Part shown: positions 29,425 to 30,000 of the stretch, piece after piece | Layout: every line of letters starts with the position of its first letter | How positions within the stretch are numbered: the first letter of the stretch is position 1 | Assembly: GCA_001586965.3 (NCBI GenBank) | Contig: LUCW03000690.1 | Location: forward strand, 1 to 30,000 | Reading direction: 5' to 3' | Length of the DNA stretch: 30,000 nt | Source: Sphaeroforma sirkka | Taxonomy: Eukaryota; Opisthokonta; Ichthyosporea; Ichthyophonida | Program-made: the position numbers and the translations under genes | The notes under the pieces: generated by a model | The model's input: only the letters and a program-made list of their open reading frames with translations | What the model was told of the DNA's origin: nothing | The model's database searches: none

Positions 29425-30000
29425 GACATGATTGGATTAGAGGTTTTATTTTTCTACAACGCACGCTCTTCATGCGCCGACGGGTGTGCACAGATTTATA
29501 TTGTGTAACCTGAGAAAATCACTTTGTGAAGTGTATTTGAAAGTAAGTGCTCTCATGCATGTCAACAGCAATAAGATGATAGCAAACGACTACGACATGA
29601 GATGAGACACAGTATCAAATATTAGGTACATATAAAACACGGACAATACATATGATATGGATGAAGCAGATCATTGTATTGTGCAGCAACACCGTTCGCA
29701 ATTGTAGACATTATGTACTCCAGTAGTACTCGCAGCTAAAATTTAGACAGATCAGTCGTTTGTGATCGGGCACATTCAAAATTCTGCATACTATGCAGAT
29801 GAATAGAGCTAGCCCGTGCCCCATTCCCCAGAAAATGGAAACTAATGACGAGTCCTCAACCAAGGAGAAAATACTACTGATAAACTTATCAGATAGAACA
29901 TAAATATTCACCGAAAAATGAAAAAGGGCGTCTGTATTTAAGTATCTATCCCAACAGGTCATTTTTATAACCAATTCCACACAAAACAGCAAAATGCATG
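29425..30000 (-). other. Region that should hold 5' exons or an intron of the TXNDC15-like gene
   Basis: The acceptor of the thioredoxin exon (CACAG at 29414-29410) needs an upstream exon ending in phase 0. One candidate start is the ATG at 29824, which opens MGHGLALFICIVCRILNV, signal-peptide-like. A second is a short hydrophobic frame near 29663. Neither has a good phase-0 donor, so no exon is called. Confidence 0.3.

Overview
The window is nuclear DNA from an intron-rich eukaryote. All recognised genes are split by GT-AG introns of about 50 to 1,110 bases, and AT dinucleotide arrays and minisatellites are frequent. The gene set (Argonaute, a SAYSvFN-domain membrane protein, a TXNDC15-like thioredoxin) fits a unicellular opisthokont/holozoan such as an ichthyosporean, but that assignment is inference; no marker gene settles it.

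Layout. 1-812: the last three exons of a plus-strand SAYSD1-like gene whose 5' end is off the window. 813-5300: mostly gene-poor, with a 28-bp repeat field (1931-2265), a 17-copy 40-bp minisatellite (3486-4150) and a few unassigned open frames. 5302-14437: a complete minus-strand Argonaute gene reconstructed here as 12 exons (2,889 nt, 962 residues). It has an RG-rich N terminus, N, PAZ, MID and PIWI domains, and an intact predicted DEDH slicer tetrad. Its introns carry two long AT arrays, a 23-bp minisatellite and a decayed duplicate of exon 7. 14438-15188: 5' flank, poly-T and AT runs. 15189-18935: a cluster of broken LTR-retroelement-like pieces, with LTRs of TGTA...TACA type and two different upstream modules joined at the same point to a 98% identical 3' module. 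18936-28000: AT-rich DNA with almost no intact ORF. It holds a further inverted, diverged solo LTR (about 24405-24967), two long decayed minus-strand coding zones of unknown origin (about 19745-22140 and 26249-27130), diverged tandem repeats and a perfect 18-bp inverted repeat. 28000-30000: more balanced composition, with the 3' exons of a minus-strand TXNDC15-like thioredoxin/membrane gene (28659-29409).

The three recognised genes act in unrelated processes: small-RNA silencing, ER/ribosome-associated membrane function, and luminal thiol chemistry. Nothing suggests a cluster. The Argonaute gene does lie head-on to a retroelement graveyard, the kind of sequence that RNA silencing usually targets. 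The candidates for something undescribed are the two decayed coding zones in the AT-rich half, which could be remnants of a large mobile or viral element, and the LTR family with swapped 5' modules.
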